A stretch of 32,456 nt of DNA from Thermoanaerobacter sp. (GTDB taxonomy: Bacteria; Bacillota; Thermoanaerobacteria; Thermoanaerobacterales; Thermoanaerobacteraceae): the NCBI GenBank assembly GCA_014896455.1, contig JADBKJ010000023.1:1-32456 (forward strand). The letters run 5' to 3'. Shown piece after piece: positions 7,794-14,685 of this stretch. Below the pieces are notes generated by a model, which was not told the DNA's origin, did not search any database, and saw only the letters and a program-made list of their open reading frames with translations. The position numbers and the translations under genes were made by a program. Positions within the stretch are counted from its first letter, which is position 1; each line of letters begins with the position of its first letter.

Positions 7794-8049
7794 ATAATAC
7801 ATCTATCCTGTCTCCTCAACCTTATGAAAAAAAGCCCGTTATCTAATCTGTCAACTCAACCCTATCACTTTCAGGGCAGTTGATATTTTACCACGAACAA
7901 TTAAAATAAGGGCTTCCTGACATTGTCACCTCCGGCAGAGTAGCCTGGAGAAAAGCTCAATGTCGGGAAACCCTTTATTTATAGACATTTTCAGTCCTTC
8001 TATTTATCCACCCTTGACAACAATACTACGCCTCAACGTGTGATACTTA
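7744..8049. repeat. Copy 1 of a ~300-bp diverged direct repeat
   Basis: This stretch matches 10575-10876 over its length with scattered substitutions and small indels (about 80-85% by eye). In order it holds the 3' end of the restriction relic, an AT-rich spacer, a long hairpin (7910-7973) and, on the opposite strand, a decayed 3' end of rlmD in which the HVECVTL and SRVDK codons are recognisable but frameshifted. It occupies most of the gene-free interval 7794-8188; I see nothing else there. Confidence 0.8.
7910..7973. terminator. Long hairpin, copy 1 (former bidirectional terminator)
   Basis: A 16-bp stem (GGGCTTCCTGACATTG at 7910-7925 with CAATGTCGGGAAACCC at 7958-7973, two imperfect pairs) encloses a smaller CTCC/GGAG hairpin. 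The same structure stands after the intact rlmD gene at 10740-10803. Confidence 0.55.
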
Positions 8050-8188
8050 GGCTATTTCGGGATATGTCCATAAACAGCCAAAATGCTTAATTTTACAGGC
8101 TTTTTCATTTGTTAATCAGTTTCTTGACATCCAACCTGCTACTTCGTATTAGTAAGCTATTTCTTGTTATCATACAAAAAACCAACTC

Positions 8189-8950
8189 TTATTTGATATT
8201 CTGTATTTCTCCCAGCATATATTCTGCATATTCAGCGGCCAGTTCCATATTGTACTGAGATGGATTTCCGCTTGCGTACTCCTCAAGTGCTGCAATGATG
8301 AGGGGGTGATACTTCACCGGTAAATTGGCAAGTCCCCACTCGCCGCCTTCTTTTTTCGAAAGAATGAGATTTTCTTTCTGGTAGGCAAGTACTCTCGCAA
8401 GGTTCAGCGTAATGTACATTGTATTATCCAGAATATCTTCCTGCGCCCCCTCTATATCAAACCAGATACTATCAAAATAGTCCTGCTTGCTTACCTCACC
8501 GAATACCTCTTTTATTTCCTGACCATATAATACCTTGCCTCTATGATTGATAATCGTGACATGAGCGGCCAGATCCTTGTCTGTTCCTTTCATTTTCTGA
8601 ACATAGTCCTCAGGGCTATTTTTATACCAGTCAAGATGAGCGATTGAAAAATGAAGCTCAAAGGGTGTGGGATATACAAACGGATTGCAAACGCTTTTCT
8701 TTACTATACTAAGCTCAATTCCCTTTGCCGGTGCTTCCTCGTTCAGGCACACCACCATATCCATATACTTCTTCTTTATATCATCCGGAATTACATCCTC
8801 CACAACGATCAACAGATCCAGATCGCTCTCCTTAGGATTAAAGCAATCCATCACAAAAGAGCCATGCAGGTATACTCCCACAAGATTCTCACCTAAAATT
8901 GCTCTATTCAGGTCTACAAATCTAACCAATAAATCTTTGTAAGCTTGCAT
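8189..8950 (-). CDS. AadA-like nucleotidyltransferase (aminoglycoside adenylyltransferase type)
   Basis: A 253-aa protein with the N-terminal nucleotidyltransferase fold: GVYLHGSFVMDCFNPKESDL then DLLIVV, giving the GS and D-x-D metal site, plus a third acidic position near GIELS. It also has the C-terminal DUF4111-type helical domain (DLAAHVTIINHRGKVLYG, YFDSIWFDIEGAQEDI, LNLARVLAY). This architecture is shared by streptomycin/spectinomycin adenylyltransferases and by relatives of unproven activity, so a resistance role is possible but not shown. ATG at 8950 is preferred because GGAGGGA lies 6 nt upstream. It sits as cargo between the direct repeats, 28 nt after a broken recombinase. Confidence 0.75.
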   Translation of the reverse strand: MQAYKDLLVRFVDLNRAILGENLVGVYLHGSFVMDCFNPKESDLDLLIVVEDVIPDDIKKKYMDMVVCLNEEAPAKGIELSIVKKSVCNPFVYPTPFELHFSIAHLDWYKNSPEDYVQKMKGTDKDLAAHVTIINHRGKVLYGQEIKEVFGEVSKQDYFDSIWFDIEGAQEDILDNTMYITLNLARVLAYQKENLILSKKEGGEWGLANLPVKYHPLIIAALEEYASGNPSQYNMELAAEYAEYMLGEIQNIK

Positions 8951-8978
8951 TATATGTCCCTCCACAACTTAAGATTTG

Positions 8979-9326
8979 TTACTTCTTCCTCGAACTATAT
9001 TTTTTACTACTGCGATGCGTACCGTCATCATCTGTGGCGATATTACTTCGCTTTTTCTTTTCTTCTTGAACAACCCTGAACTCGCTCTCCATTATAATCG
9101 GCGGATGACATTCTTTCATCTGATATTCACATTGCTGTGTAGCAGAATCTAAAAGTGTAACCGTTCCTGTGTATTTCTCATTTTCAAGCATCTTCTCTAT
9201 AGAGCGTTTGCTCCACATTTCCTTACCGGTAGGGGTAGGAATACCGGCGTCTGATAGTTTCTTTATGATACCAAGCACGCTGGCGCCATCAAGATACCAA
9301 CGAAATACTGGATTTATGTCAATATA
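8979..9326 (-). pseudogene. Second large serine recombinase, internal fragment
   Basis: The minus strand reads FRWYLDGASVLGIIKKL, GIPTPTGKEMWSKRSIEKML, ENEKYTGTVTLL and RSSKKYSSRKK before a stop. This is the middle recombinase domain of a large serine recombinase. Both ends are lost: the 5' side is cut by the IS3-type element at 9327, and the zinc-ribbon and coiled-coil C-terminus are missing after SSRKK. It differs from the relic at 5675-6112, so two elements contributed. It is non-functional. Confidence 0.85.
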
Positions 9327-9349
9327 GTAGACACAAAAACTCGAAATTT

Positions 9350-10219
9350 TTATGCTGACTTTTTAATTAAATCCTCAAATTGTTGCGGAGTCATATACCC
9401 TATACTACTATGTAGTCTCTTTATATTATACCAAGATTCAATATACTCAAATATGGCAAGTCTGGCAGTATCAAAATCATGGTAAGTAGCTAAATTTACT
9501 TCTTCTTTTTTTAAAGAAGCATGAAAAGATTCTATACATGCATTATCATAAGGGCATCCTTTGTGACTAAATGAGTGTTTTATGTTACCTTTGGATAATA
9601 TATATTCTTGAAATTTGACGCTTGTATACTGTGAACCTAAATCACTATGGAGTATAAGCTCTCCCTGTGGCTTTTGAGCATTATAGGCATTTTCTACAGC
9701 ACGAATAGCAAGCTCTGTATCCATCGTTTTAGAAAACGCATAGCCAATGACTTTCTTGGTATAAAGATCTATTACTGTCGCAAGGTAACACCATTTATCC
9801 TTAACAGTATAAATATATGTTATATCAGTAACCCACTTTTGATTAATTGTAGTGGTAGAAAAATCCCTATTTAAAATGTTTTCTCTTTCTTCTACTCTGT
9901 TGTTAGAACTGTAAGGTTTAAACTTTTTGATGATTATAGATTTTATACCTAATTTTTTCATAAGTCTTTGGACTCTTTTAAGACTTATATTACAGCCTTT
10001 ATTTACAAGCATTTTGTGAATTTTGGGAGCTCCATAACGCTTTTTGCTTTATTCATATATCTTCATTATTTCTTCCTCATACATCCTGTTTTCTCTACTT
10101 CTCTTGCTTTCTGTTTTATGAAGATACTTATAATAGGAGCTCCTTGAAACCTTTAAAACTTCACACATTAATTTAACATCATGATATTTTTTATTTTCCT
10201 CAATAAACTCAAATATAGA
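9350..10219 (-). pseudogene. IS3-type orfB transposase with an in-frame stop
   Basis: The rve/DDE integrase domain is complete: WVTDITY (first D), LHSDLGSQY (second D) and NACIESFHASLKKE (E), ending QQFEDLIKKSA. The N-terminal part reads GVSSIFEFIEENKKYHDVKL, CEVLKVSRSSYYKYL and MKIYE, then TAA at 10049-10051 where relatives have a sense codon (IYE-Q-SKKRYGAPKI), so a C-to-T change probably killed it. OrfAB would normally be made by a -1 frameshift on the A7 run at 10255-10249. A shorter product from an internal start (MLVNKGCN, 10012) keeps the catalytic residues but lacks the N-terminal domain. Confidence 0.85.
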
Positions 10220-10221
10220 GC

Positions 10222-10497
10222 TTACTCCTTTGCAAATATGGCCATGGCTTTTTTTAATATTTCATTCTCCTCTTCAAGCCTTGCCATCTTCTTTAACATA
10301 GCCTGATATTCTGCTACTGTAATTGTTGTGCCTTTGTTGTCTATATTTATTGGTTTTGCTTTTTTTAACCAACCTGATATTGTGGATTTTGAAATGCCAT
10401 ATTCGCTTGAAAGCTCTGCTAGACTTTTACCATGGTTATACAACTCTACTATAGTATTCTTGAATTCTTCATTATATTTTCTTTGTCCTTTTGGCAT
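10222..10497 (-). CDS. IS3-type orfA, DNA-binding subunit of the transposase
   Basis: A 91-aa protein with a helix-turn-helix at residues ~10-45 (NEEFKNTIVELYNHGKSLAE, then YGISKSTISGWLKK) and a C-terminal leucine-zipper helix (LEEENEILKKAMAIF), the standard IS3 OrfA layout that binds the terminal repeats. A run of seven A residues (10255-10249) in zero frame as A-AAA-AAA near its end is the usual -1 slip site. It is intact, but its orfB partner carries a stop. Confidence 0.85.
   Translation of the reverse strand: MPKGQRKYNEEFKNTIVELYNHGKSLAELSSEYGISKSTISGWLKKAKPINIDNKGTTITVAEYQAMLKKMARLEEENEILKKAMAIFAKE
10249..10255 (-). other. Probable -1 frameshift site joining orfA and orfB
   Basis: On the minus strand, codons TTA-AAA-AAA-GCC contain the heptamer A-AAA-AAA in zero frame. 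A -1 slip leads straight into the open frame that becomes orfB. This is the established expression signal of IS3-family transposases. Confidence 0.7.
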
Positions 10498-10574
10498 TTT
10501 GTAGACACTTCCTCTCTTTATATTTCTATTTTATCCTGTTCGAGTTAAAGTGTCTACAATAATATACTAACACC

Positions 10575-10876
10575 ACGAGGAACTTGATAGAATTTTTGAT
10601 ACAGATGCTGAGCGAGAAGACTAAATTATACATCTATCTTATTTCCTCAACTACTATAAAAAATGGCCGTTATCTAATCTATTAACTCAACTATGAATTT
10701 TCAGGGTAGTTGATATGTTTCCGTAAACAATAAAAATAAGGGTTTCCTGACATTGTCTCCTCCGGCAGAGTAGCCTGGAGAAAAGCTCAATGTCTGGAAA
10801 CCCTTTATTCACAGGCTTTTCAGTCCTTCTATTTATCTACCCTCGACATCAATGTCACGCACTCAACGTGATAGGT
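10575..10876. repeat. Copy 2 of the ~300-bp direct repeat, overlapping the intact rlmD end
   Basis: It pairs with 7744-8049. It starts with the last codons of the restriction gene (stop at 10622), carries the same long hairpin, and runs into the functional 3' end of rlmD (stop at 10829). This copy keeps the reading frame of rlmD, so it is the resident one or the rebuilt one. The interval 10558-10828 holds no other gene. Confidence 0.8.
10730..10803. terminator. Long hairpin, copy 2: terminator of rlmD
   Basis: The stem 10740-10755 pairs with 10788-10803 (GGGTTTCCTGACATTG with CAATGTCTGGAAACCC). An inner CTCC/GGAG hairpin gives a branched shape. On the minus strand it is followed by TTATTTTTATT, 25 nt after the rlmD stop, so it can end rlmD transcripts. 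Confidence 0.65.
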
Positions 10877-12187
10877 ATGAGGAAACATGTCTACACATTT
10901 TACTTTTTTCACTTTATATACATCTTCGCTGAGGGTTTTTAAATCCCTTACAAGAGATTCAGGATTACACGAAACATACACTATTTTTTCAGCGTTAAAT
11001 TTCACAATGTCTTCAAGCGCTTTTGGATTGATTCCAGACCTTGGGGGGTCTACAATTACTACATCAGGTTTTTCTTTTATCTCCTTTAACTTTTGAGATA
11101 CATCTCCAGCAATAAAAGTGCAATTTTTAAGGCCGTTTAGCTCAGCATTTTTTCTTGCTGACATAACTGCTTCTTCTACTAGTTCTATCCCAATTACCTT
11201 TTTAGCCATTGGAGCCATAATTATGCCTATGGTTCCTGTACCAGAGTACAAATCAAAAACTATTTTGTCAGATACATCTCCTGCAAATTCCCTCACTGTC
11301 TCATAAAGTTTTTCTGCTCCGTATGAATTAGTTTGAAAAAAAGAAAATGCACTTATTTTAAATTTTAAATCCAAAATCTCTTCTATGATATAATCTCTTC
11401 CATATAACACTTTCAATCTTTCGCATACTACAGCATCTGACCAGGAATCGTTTTGAGTATGTAGTACACCTACAAGCCGACTTTGAAAATTCGCATTTTT
11501 ATATATTTCAATAAGCTCTGTAAAGTCATGTTGCAACTGTGTTGTTGTCACAATGTTTAACAAAATCTCTCCTGATTTTGATGCCTTTCTCACAACCAAA
11601 TGTCTCAAAAAACCTTCATGAGTCTTTTTGTCATAAAAAGGAAGTCCTTTTTTTATTGCATAATCAAAAGTAAGATTTAAAGCTTTAAGAAAATCATCTT
11701 CAACAATATTACATTTGTCTGTCATGATTACCTCATAAAATCGACCTTTTCTATGAAGTCCTAACACTGCATTGCCTTCTTTATCTTTTCCAAAAGTGTA
11801 TTCCATTTTATTCCTATAACCATGCTCTTTAGGACTTTTTACAATACCTAAAAATTCGTACTCTGTTATCCCTTCTTTTTCAAAAAGCTTTTTCAAAATA
11901 TCTTCTTTTATCTTAAGTTGATCTTGATAGCTAACATTTTGATAGGTACAGCCGCCACAATCTCCAAAGTGAGGACAAAGGCTTTGCTTCTCCAAAGTAG
12001 AATTCTCTATTACTTCTACTATTTCGCCTTCTACCATATCCTTTTTTAATTTTTTAACTTTTGCCTTTATTTTTTGCCCCAAAAGTGCCCCTTTTATTTT
12101 TACTTTTTTCCCCTCAAAATAGCCTATCCCAAATCCACCAAATTTCATCTCTTTTACGTCAACTGTGATAACATCGTTTTTTCTCAC
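10829..12187 (-). CDS. rlmD: 23S rRNA (uracil-5-)-methyltransferase RlmD/RlmCD-type
   Basis: A 452-aa SAM-dependent enzyme that makes 5-methyluridine in 23S rRNA. An N-terminal TRAM domain (~1-60) precedes an iron-sulphur cluster motif CPHFGDCGGC (C71, C77, C80). Residues ~100-270 form the central domain, then the Rossmann methyltransferase has FDLYSGTGTIG, VIVDPPRSG and the catalytic YVSCNPESLVRDL. The protein ends HTYHVECVTLMSRVDK. I chose GTG at 12187 because AGGAGG lies 7 nt upstream; the ATG at 12193 would be only 1 nt from it. A second paralogue lies at 30917-32284, as in Bacillus, which has two. Its 3' end is part of the ~300-bp repeat and is a likely integration target. Exact target uridine is not readable from sequence. 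Confidence 0.9.
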   Translation of the reverse strand: MRKNDVITVDVKEMKFGGFGIGYFEGKKVKIKGALLGQKIKAKVKKLKKDMVEGEIVEVIENSTLEKQSLCPHFGDCGGCTYQNVSYQDQLKIKEDILKKLFEKEGITEYEFLGIVKSPKEHGYRNKMEYTFGKDKEGNAVLGLHRKGRFYEVIMTDKCNIVEDDFLKALNLTFDYAIKKGLPFYDKKTHEGFLRHLVVRKASKSGEILLNIVTTTQLQHDFTELIEIYKNANFQSRLVGVLHTQNDSWSDAVVCERLKVLYGRDYIIEEILDLKFKISAFSFFQTNSYGAEKLYETVREFAGDVSDKIVFDLYSGTGTIGIIMAPMAKKVIGIELVEEAVMSARKNAELNGLKNCTFIAGDVSQKLKEIKEKPDVVIVDPPRSGINPKALEDIVKFNAEKIVYVSCNPESLVRDLKTLSEDVYKVKKVKCVDMFPHTYHVECVTLMSRVDK

Positions 12188-12282
12188 TGTCATTCCTCCT
12201 TTGCTATCTAGATTATACCTTATTTTGCTCAATAATTCCAATATTACTTATTAAAATGTTTTGATTAAAAAACAAAATAACC

Positions 12283-12311
12283 TTTACATAATTTTAATAA
12301 CGTTGTATACT
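12283..12311 (+). promoter_or_regulatory. Sigma-A promoter of hutP
   Basis: -35 TTTACA (12283-12288), 17-nt spacer, -10 TATACT (12306-12311). The transcript should start near 12318, about 40 nt before the hutP start, so its first bases are the NAG-rich tract. Confidence 0.7.
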
Positions 12312-12320
12312 AATACTGGG

Positions 12321-12358
12321 TGAGAGAGTGAAAGAGTGAGAAAGGATGAAGAATCAAA
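12321..12358 (+). promoter_or_regulatory. NAG-triplet-rich leader, possible HutP-binding RNA
   Basis: The short 5' leader of hutP is almost pure purine, with about seven NAG triplets (GAG, GAG, AAG, GAG, GAG, AAG, AAG). HutP of Bacillus binds clustered NAG (UAG-like) triplets in RNA with histidine and Mg2+. Spacing here is not the exact Bacillus pattern, so autoregulation is a proposal. Confidence 0.35.
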
Positions 12359-12775
12359 GTGTTTATAAACAACTTAACAGTTGCAAAAGGAGCCATAGTA
12401 TTGTCTCTTTCCTCAAATAGAGATGAAGAAGAAGAAATCAAAAAGCTTCTCTTGGAAAAAGGTTACAAATGCGCTGTAACAGAGCTGGGAGGTAAAAGTA
12501 GCGAATTCAATGAAAAAATAGTCTCTGCAGTGGTAGGAGCGGCTTTAAACAATAATGTAATTGAAAAAAATCCAACTTCTATGCACGCCCTCTTACATGC
12601 TACAATTGAAGCTGTAAAATCCTTATCCTTGACTTTGCCTTTAGACGTAAGCCTTATGATGAAAATTGCAGTTGTAGCAGATAATACTTGGATTGCAGTT
12701 TCAATGTTTGGAAAATCGGCTTTACATCCTCTCACAAATCATGAAAGGTTGGGTTTTGGAATAATGCATTTATAA
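12359..12775 (+). CDS. hutP: HutP-family RNA-binding antiterminator
   Basis: A 138-aa protein close in length to Bacillus subtilis HutP (about 150 aa), the histidine-activated protein that opens a terminator ahead of the hut genes. The core signatures are present: HALLHATIEA with His76 and His80, TWIAVSMFG, and the C-terminal NHERLGFGIMHL with His137. These correspond to the three metal-binding histidines of HutP. GTG start at 12359; an in-frame stop lies just upstream at 12347, so no earlier start exists. No histidine-utilisation gene follows. Instead a terminator hairpin (12799-12832) and two sodium-pump decarboxylase subunits come next. Binding of histidine or another ligand is not provable from sequence. 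Confidence 0.85.
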   Translation: MFINNLTVAKGAIVLSLSSNRDEEEEIKKLLLEKGYKCAVTELGGKSSEFNEKIVSAVVGAALNNNVIEKNPTSMHALLHATIEAVKSLSLTLPLDVSLMMKIAVVADNTWIAVSMFGKSALHPLTNHERLGFGIMHL

Positions 12776-12798
12776 AATACATAAGGGGAGACAGAGGG

Positions 12799-12832
12799 AA
12801 AGAGTCATAATACTATGGCTCTTTTATTTTTT
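12799..12832 (+). terminator. Attenuator-like terminator between hutP and oadG
   Basis: AAAGAGTCATA (12799-12809) pairs with TATGGCTCTTT (12814-12824), 11 bp with one G-U pair and a 4-nt loop, followed by TATTTTTT. NAG triplets (GAG, CAG, GAG, AAG, GAG) lie in and before its 5' arm. This is the layout expected for HutP-controlled readthrough into oadG-oadB. Confidence 0.75.
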
Positions 12833-12846
12833 CAGGAGGTGAAATA

Positions 12847-12993
12847 ATGATACCAGATACAGTTTTAGGAGCTATTTATTTGTCAATCATAGACATGGTT
12901 TTGTTGTCAATGCTTCTGTTAGTAATTGGTGCTATATTATCAAAGATATTTCCGTTATTTAGTAAAATCGAAAAATTTATTAACAAAAAATAA
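12847..12993 (+). CDS. OadG-like small membrane subunit of a sodium-pumping decarboxylase
   Basis: A 48-aa protein, too short for usual gene cut-offs. One hydrophobic helix spans residues ~10-36 (IYLSIIDMVLLSMLLLVIGA, then ILSKIF), followed by a basic tail (KIEKFINKK). Small one-helix gamma subunits anchor the carboxyltransferase to the beta subunit in oxaloacetate/methylmalonyl-CoA/glutaconyl-CoA decarboxylases. The start is well supported by AGGAGGTGAAATA before ATG. It ends 12 nt before the beta-subunit start. Family assignment rests on size, topology and neighbour. Confidence 0.65.
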   Translation: MIPDTVLGAIYLSIIDMVLLSMLLLVIGAILSKIFPLFSKIEKFINKK

Positions 12994-13005
12994 GGAGTGA
13001 CACAA

Positions 13006-14133
13006 ATGGAGTTTCTGTTAAAACTATTTAAGGATATGATACAAACTACCGGTCTTGTTCATTTAACTTGGGGTAATGTGTTTTTAATATTGGTAGGTAT
13101 ATTCCTCATATACTTAGCTATTGTAAAAAAATATGAGCCATTTTTACTTCTTCCAATAGGTTTTGGCAGTATTGTAGCAAACATACCAGCTACTGATTTG
13201 TTGGAACCTGGGGGACTTATACACTTTTTTTACTTAGGGATTGAAAAGGTTATCTATCCTCCACTTATCTTCCTCGGCGTAGGTGCCATGACAGACTTTG
13301 GTCCTATGATTGCGAATCCTAGTTTAATGATTTTAGGTGCTTTTGCCCATATAGGAATATTTATAGCATTAATAGGCGCAAAACTTTTAGGTTTTAGTAT
13401 ATTTGAAGCAGGAGCTATAGGGATTATTGGCGGTGCAGATGGACCAATGGCAATTTACGTAACTCAAAAATTAGCTCCCCACCTTATGGCTCAAATATCT
13501 GTCGCTGCGTATTCTTATATGGCGTTAATGCCTTTAATACAACCTCCTATCATGAGGTTACTTACTACAAAAGAGGAAAGGCAAATAATGATGAAACAGA
13601 TGAGGCCCGTTTCAAAAACTGAGAAAATCGCCTTTCCTATTGTAATAACTATTTTAATAGATTTACTACTTCCTCCAATTGCTCCTCTTATAACAATGTT
13701 GATGTTAGGAAATCTTTTAAAAGAGTCGGGAGTTGTAGATAGGCTTGCAAAAACAGTCAGTGGAGAATTTATGAACGTAATTACGATATTATTAGGAGTC
13801 TCAATAGGCTCCACCATGAAAGCAGACACTTTTTTGACCCTTAAGACATTAGAGATAGTCACCTTAGGGCTTATTGCTTTTATGACAGGAACAGCTGGAG
13901 GTGTACTGGGAGCAAAATTTTTAAATAAACTTTCTGGTGGAAAGATAAATCCTCTTATTGGCTCTGCAGGTATAGCTTCTGTTCCAATAGCTGCGAGAGT
14001 GTCCCATTCTGTAGCCATAAAAGAAAATCCTTACAACTTTTTAATAATGCACGCCATGGGGCCAAACCTTGCCGGAGTTTTGGGAACGGCAATAGCAGGT
14101 GGAATAATGCTTGTACTATTAGGAGTTCATTAA
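13006..14133 (+). CDS. Sodium ion-translocating decarboxylase, beta subunit (OadB/GcdB/MmdB family)
   Basis: A 375-aa integral membrane protein with about ten hydrophobic segments. Family marks are visible: LTWGNVFLILVGIFLIYLAI near the N-terminus, KYEPFLLLPIGFG, the conserved FLGVGAMTDFGPMIANP, the GIIGGADGPMAIYVT helix that carries the sodium-binding Asp, MPLIQPPIMRLLTTKEER, and the C-terminal SAGIASVPIAARVSH with MHAMGPNLAGVLG. It converts carboxybiotin decarboxylation into Na+ export. ATG 13006 is preferred over GTG 12997 because the latter overlaps the AAGGAG site. No alpha subunit or biotin carrier is in the window, so the substrate is unknown. HutP control is likely from the leader layout. 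Confidence 0.9.
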   Translation: MEFLLKLFKDMIQTTGLVHLTWGNVFLILVGIFLIYLAIVKKYEPFLLLPIGFGSIVANIPATDLLEPGGLIHFFYLGIEKVIYPPLIFLGVGAMTDFGPMIANPSLMILGAFAHIGIFIALIGAKLLGFSIFEAGAIGIIGGADGPMAIYVTQKLAPHLMAQISVAAYSYMALMPLIQPPIMRLLTTKEERQIMMKQMRPVSKTEKIAFPIVITILIDLLLPPIAPLITMLMLGNLLKESGVVDRLAKTVSGEFMNVITILLGVSIGSTMKADTFLTLKTLEIVTLGLIAFMTGTAGGVLGAKFLNKLSGGKINPLIGSAGIASVPIAARVSHSVAIKENPYNFLIMHAMGPNLAGVLGTAIAGGIMLVLLGVH

Positions 14134-14153
14134 AACAGCCAAAATGGCTGTTT
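14133..14153 (+). terminator. Terminator stem of oadB, left duplicate
   Basis: A 9-bp stem AAACAGCCA/TGGCTGTTT with a 3-nt loop directly after the oadB stop. The T-tract is missing here because the fold-back element starts at 14154. The same 21 bp recur at 14417-14437. Confidence 0.7.
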
Positions 14154-14416
14154 CAGTTTGTTGACAAAGTTAAAAAATATTCAAAGGAGATATTTTGCAT
14201 CGTCGCTCCGATGTTCCAAAGCGACAAAACTAAGCTCGACCTTCGGGTTCCGGCAGGGTACCGGGCACATTCGACATCCCTGTCTTAGTGCCCGCCTCCG
14301 CCATCCGTGGCTACGGCCCTGCCTCCACCCTTGGTCTCGCTAAGTTTTGTTGCCACTTTGTCACAAGTCGCACCGATTGCAAAATATCTCCTTTACGAAA
14401 GTTTGTCTACAGTCTG
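14154..14416. mobile_element. 263-bp GC-rich fold-back (MITE-like) element
   Basis: It starts CAGTTTGTTGACAAAG and ends with the imperfect inverse (CAGACTGTAGACAAAC read inward). Inverted similarity continues for ~90 bp on each side: GGAGATATTTTGCA appears in both arms, as does ACAAAACT(T)AGC. The centre (about 14225-14340) is markedly GC-rich for this genome and has no credible gene. It is flanked by perfect 21-bp copies of the oadB terminator stem. The first 54 bp recur exactly at 32403-32456 and a decayed right arm lies at 21753-21826, so it is a dispersed repeat. It encodes no transposase. Confidence 0.75.
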
Positions 14417-14445
14417 AAACAGCCAAAATGGCTGTTTTTTTACTG
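14417..14445 (+). terminator. Terminator of oadB, right duplicate with T-tract
   Basis: The same 9-bp stem as 14133-14153, here followed by TTTTTTT. It is the original downstream part of the oadB terminator, now 263 bp away. Confidence 0.75.
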
Positions 14446-14507
14446 TATCACAAACATATATACAAGAATATTATATTAGTAAAACTATAGATTTGGAGGT
14501 TTAAAAA

Positions 14508-14681
14508 ATGTACGACTATAATCCTTATGTACAAGATTATGCTTTTCCTCCTCTAAAGCTTGCACAGGCTTACGTGCCTTTACAGAAGTATGTATCTCTT
14601 TATCCTCCGGAAGAAGCCATTAAAAAAGGCACTGTCTTTCCTGAACTTGATATGCCTTATGTAGGTGAAAAAATGAGGTGA
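14508..14681 (+). CDS. cotJA: Spore coat protein CotJA
   Basis: A 57-aa protein rich in Tyr and Pro (YNPYVQDYAFPP, VPLQKYVSLYPPEEAIKKGT, FPELDMPY), the pattern of CotJA, a small polypeptide of the inner spore coat made in the mother cell. GGAGG stands 8 nt before the ATG. It is the first gene of cotJABC; the next gene starts 4 nt after its stop. A mother-cell sigma-E promoter is expected in 14445-14500, where CATATATA could be the -10, but I cannot place a convincing -35. Confidence 0.85.
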   Translation: MYDYNPYVQDYAFPPLKLAQAYVPLQKYVSLYPPEEAIKKGTVFPELDMPYVGEKMR

Positions 14682-14685
14682 TAAA

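Larger units (their letters stand above)
9327..10557 (-). mobile_element. IS3-family (IS150-group-like) insertion sequence, ~1.23 kb
   Basis: Imperfect terminal inverted repeats bound it: GTAGACACAAAAACTCGAA at the left and, read inward from the right, GTAGACACTTTAACTCGAA. Between them lie orfA and orfB on the minus strand in the -1 arrangement typical of IS3 elements. I could not settle a target-site duplication: flanks are ..AATATA left and AATAATA.. right. The left end lies in the second recombinase relic; the right end lies 17 bp before repeat copy 2. Confidence 0.85.

Noticed and set aside
12997..13005. GTG start nine bases upstream for oadB
   Set aside because: That GTG overlaps the AAGGAG ribosome site; ATG 13006 has proper spacing.
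13515..14018. 167-codon minus-strand frame opposite oadB
   Set aside because: Antisense to a well-conserved membrane protein; its composition simply mirrors the codons of oadB.
14158..14479. Short plus-strand open frames across the GC-rich repeat
   Set aside because: They lie inside the inverted arms and core of the fold-back element, have no ribosome site and odd composition; they are by-products of GC-rich sequence.
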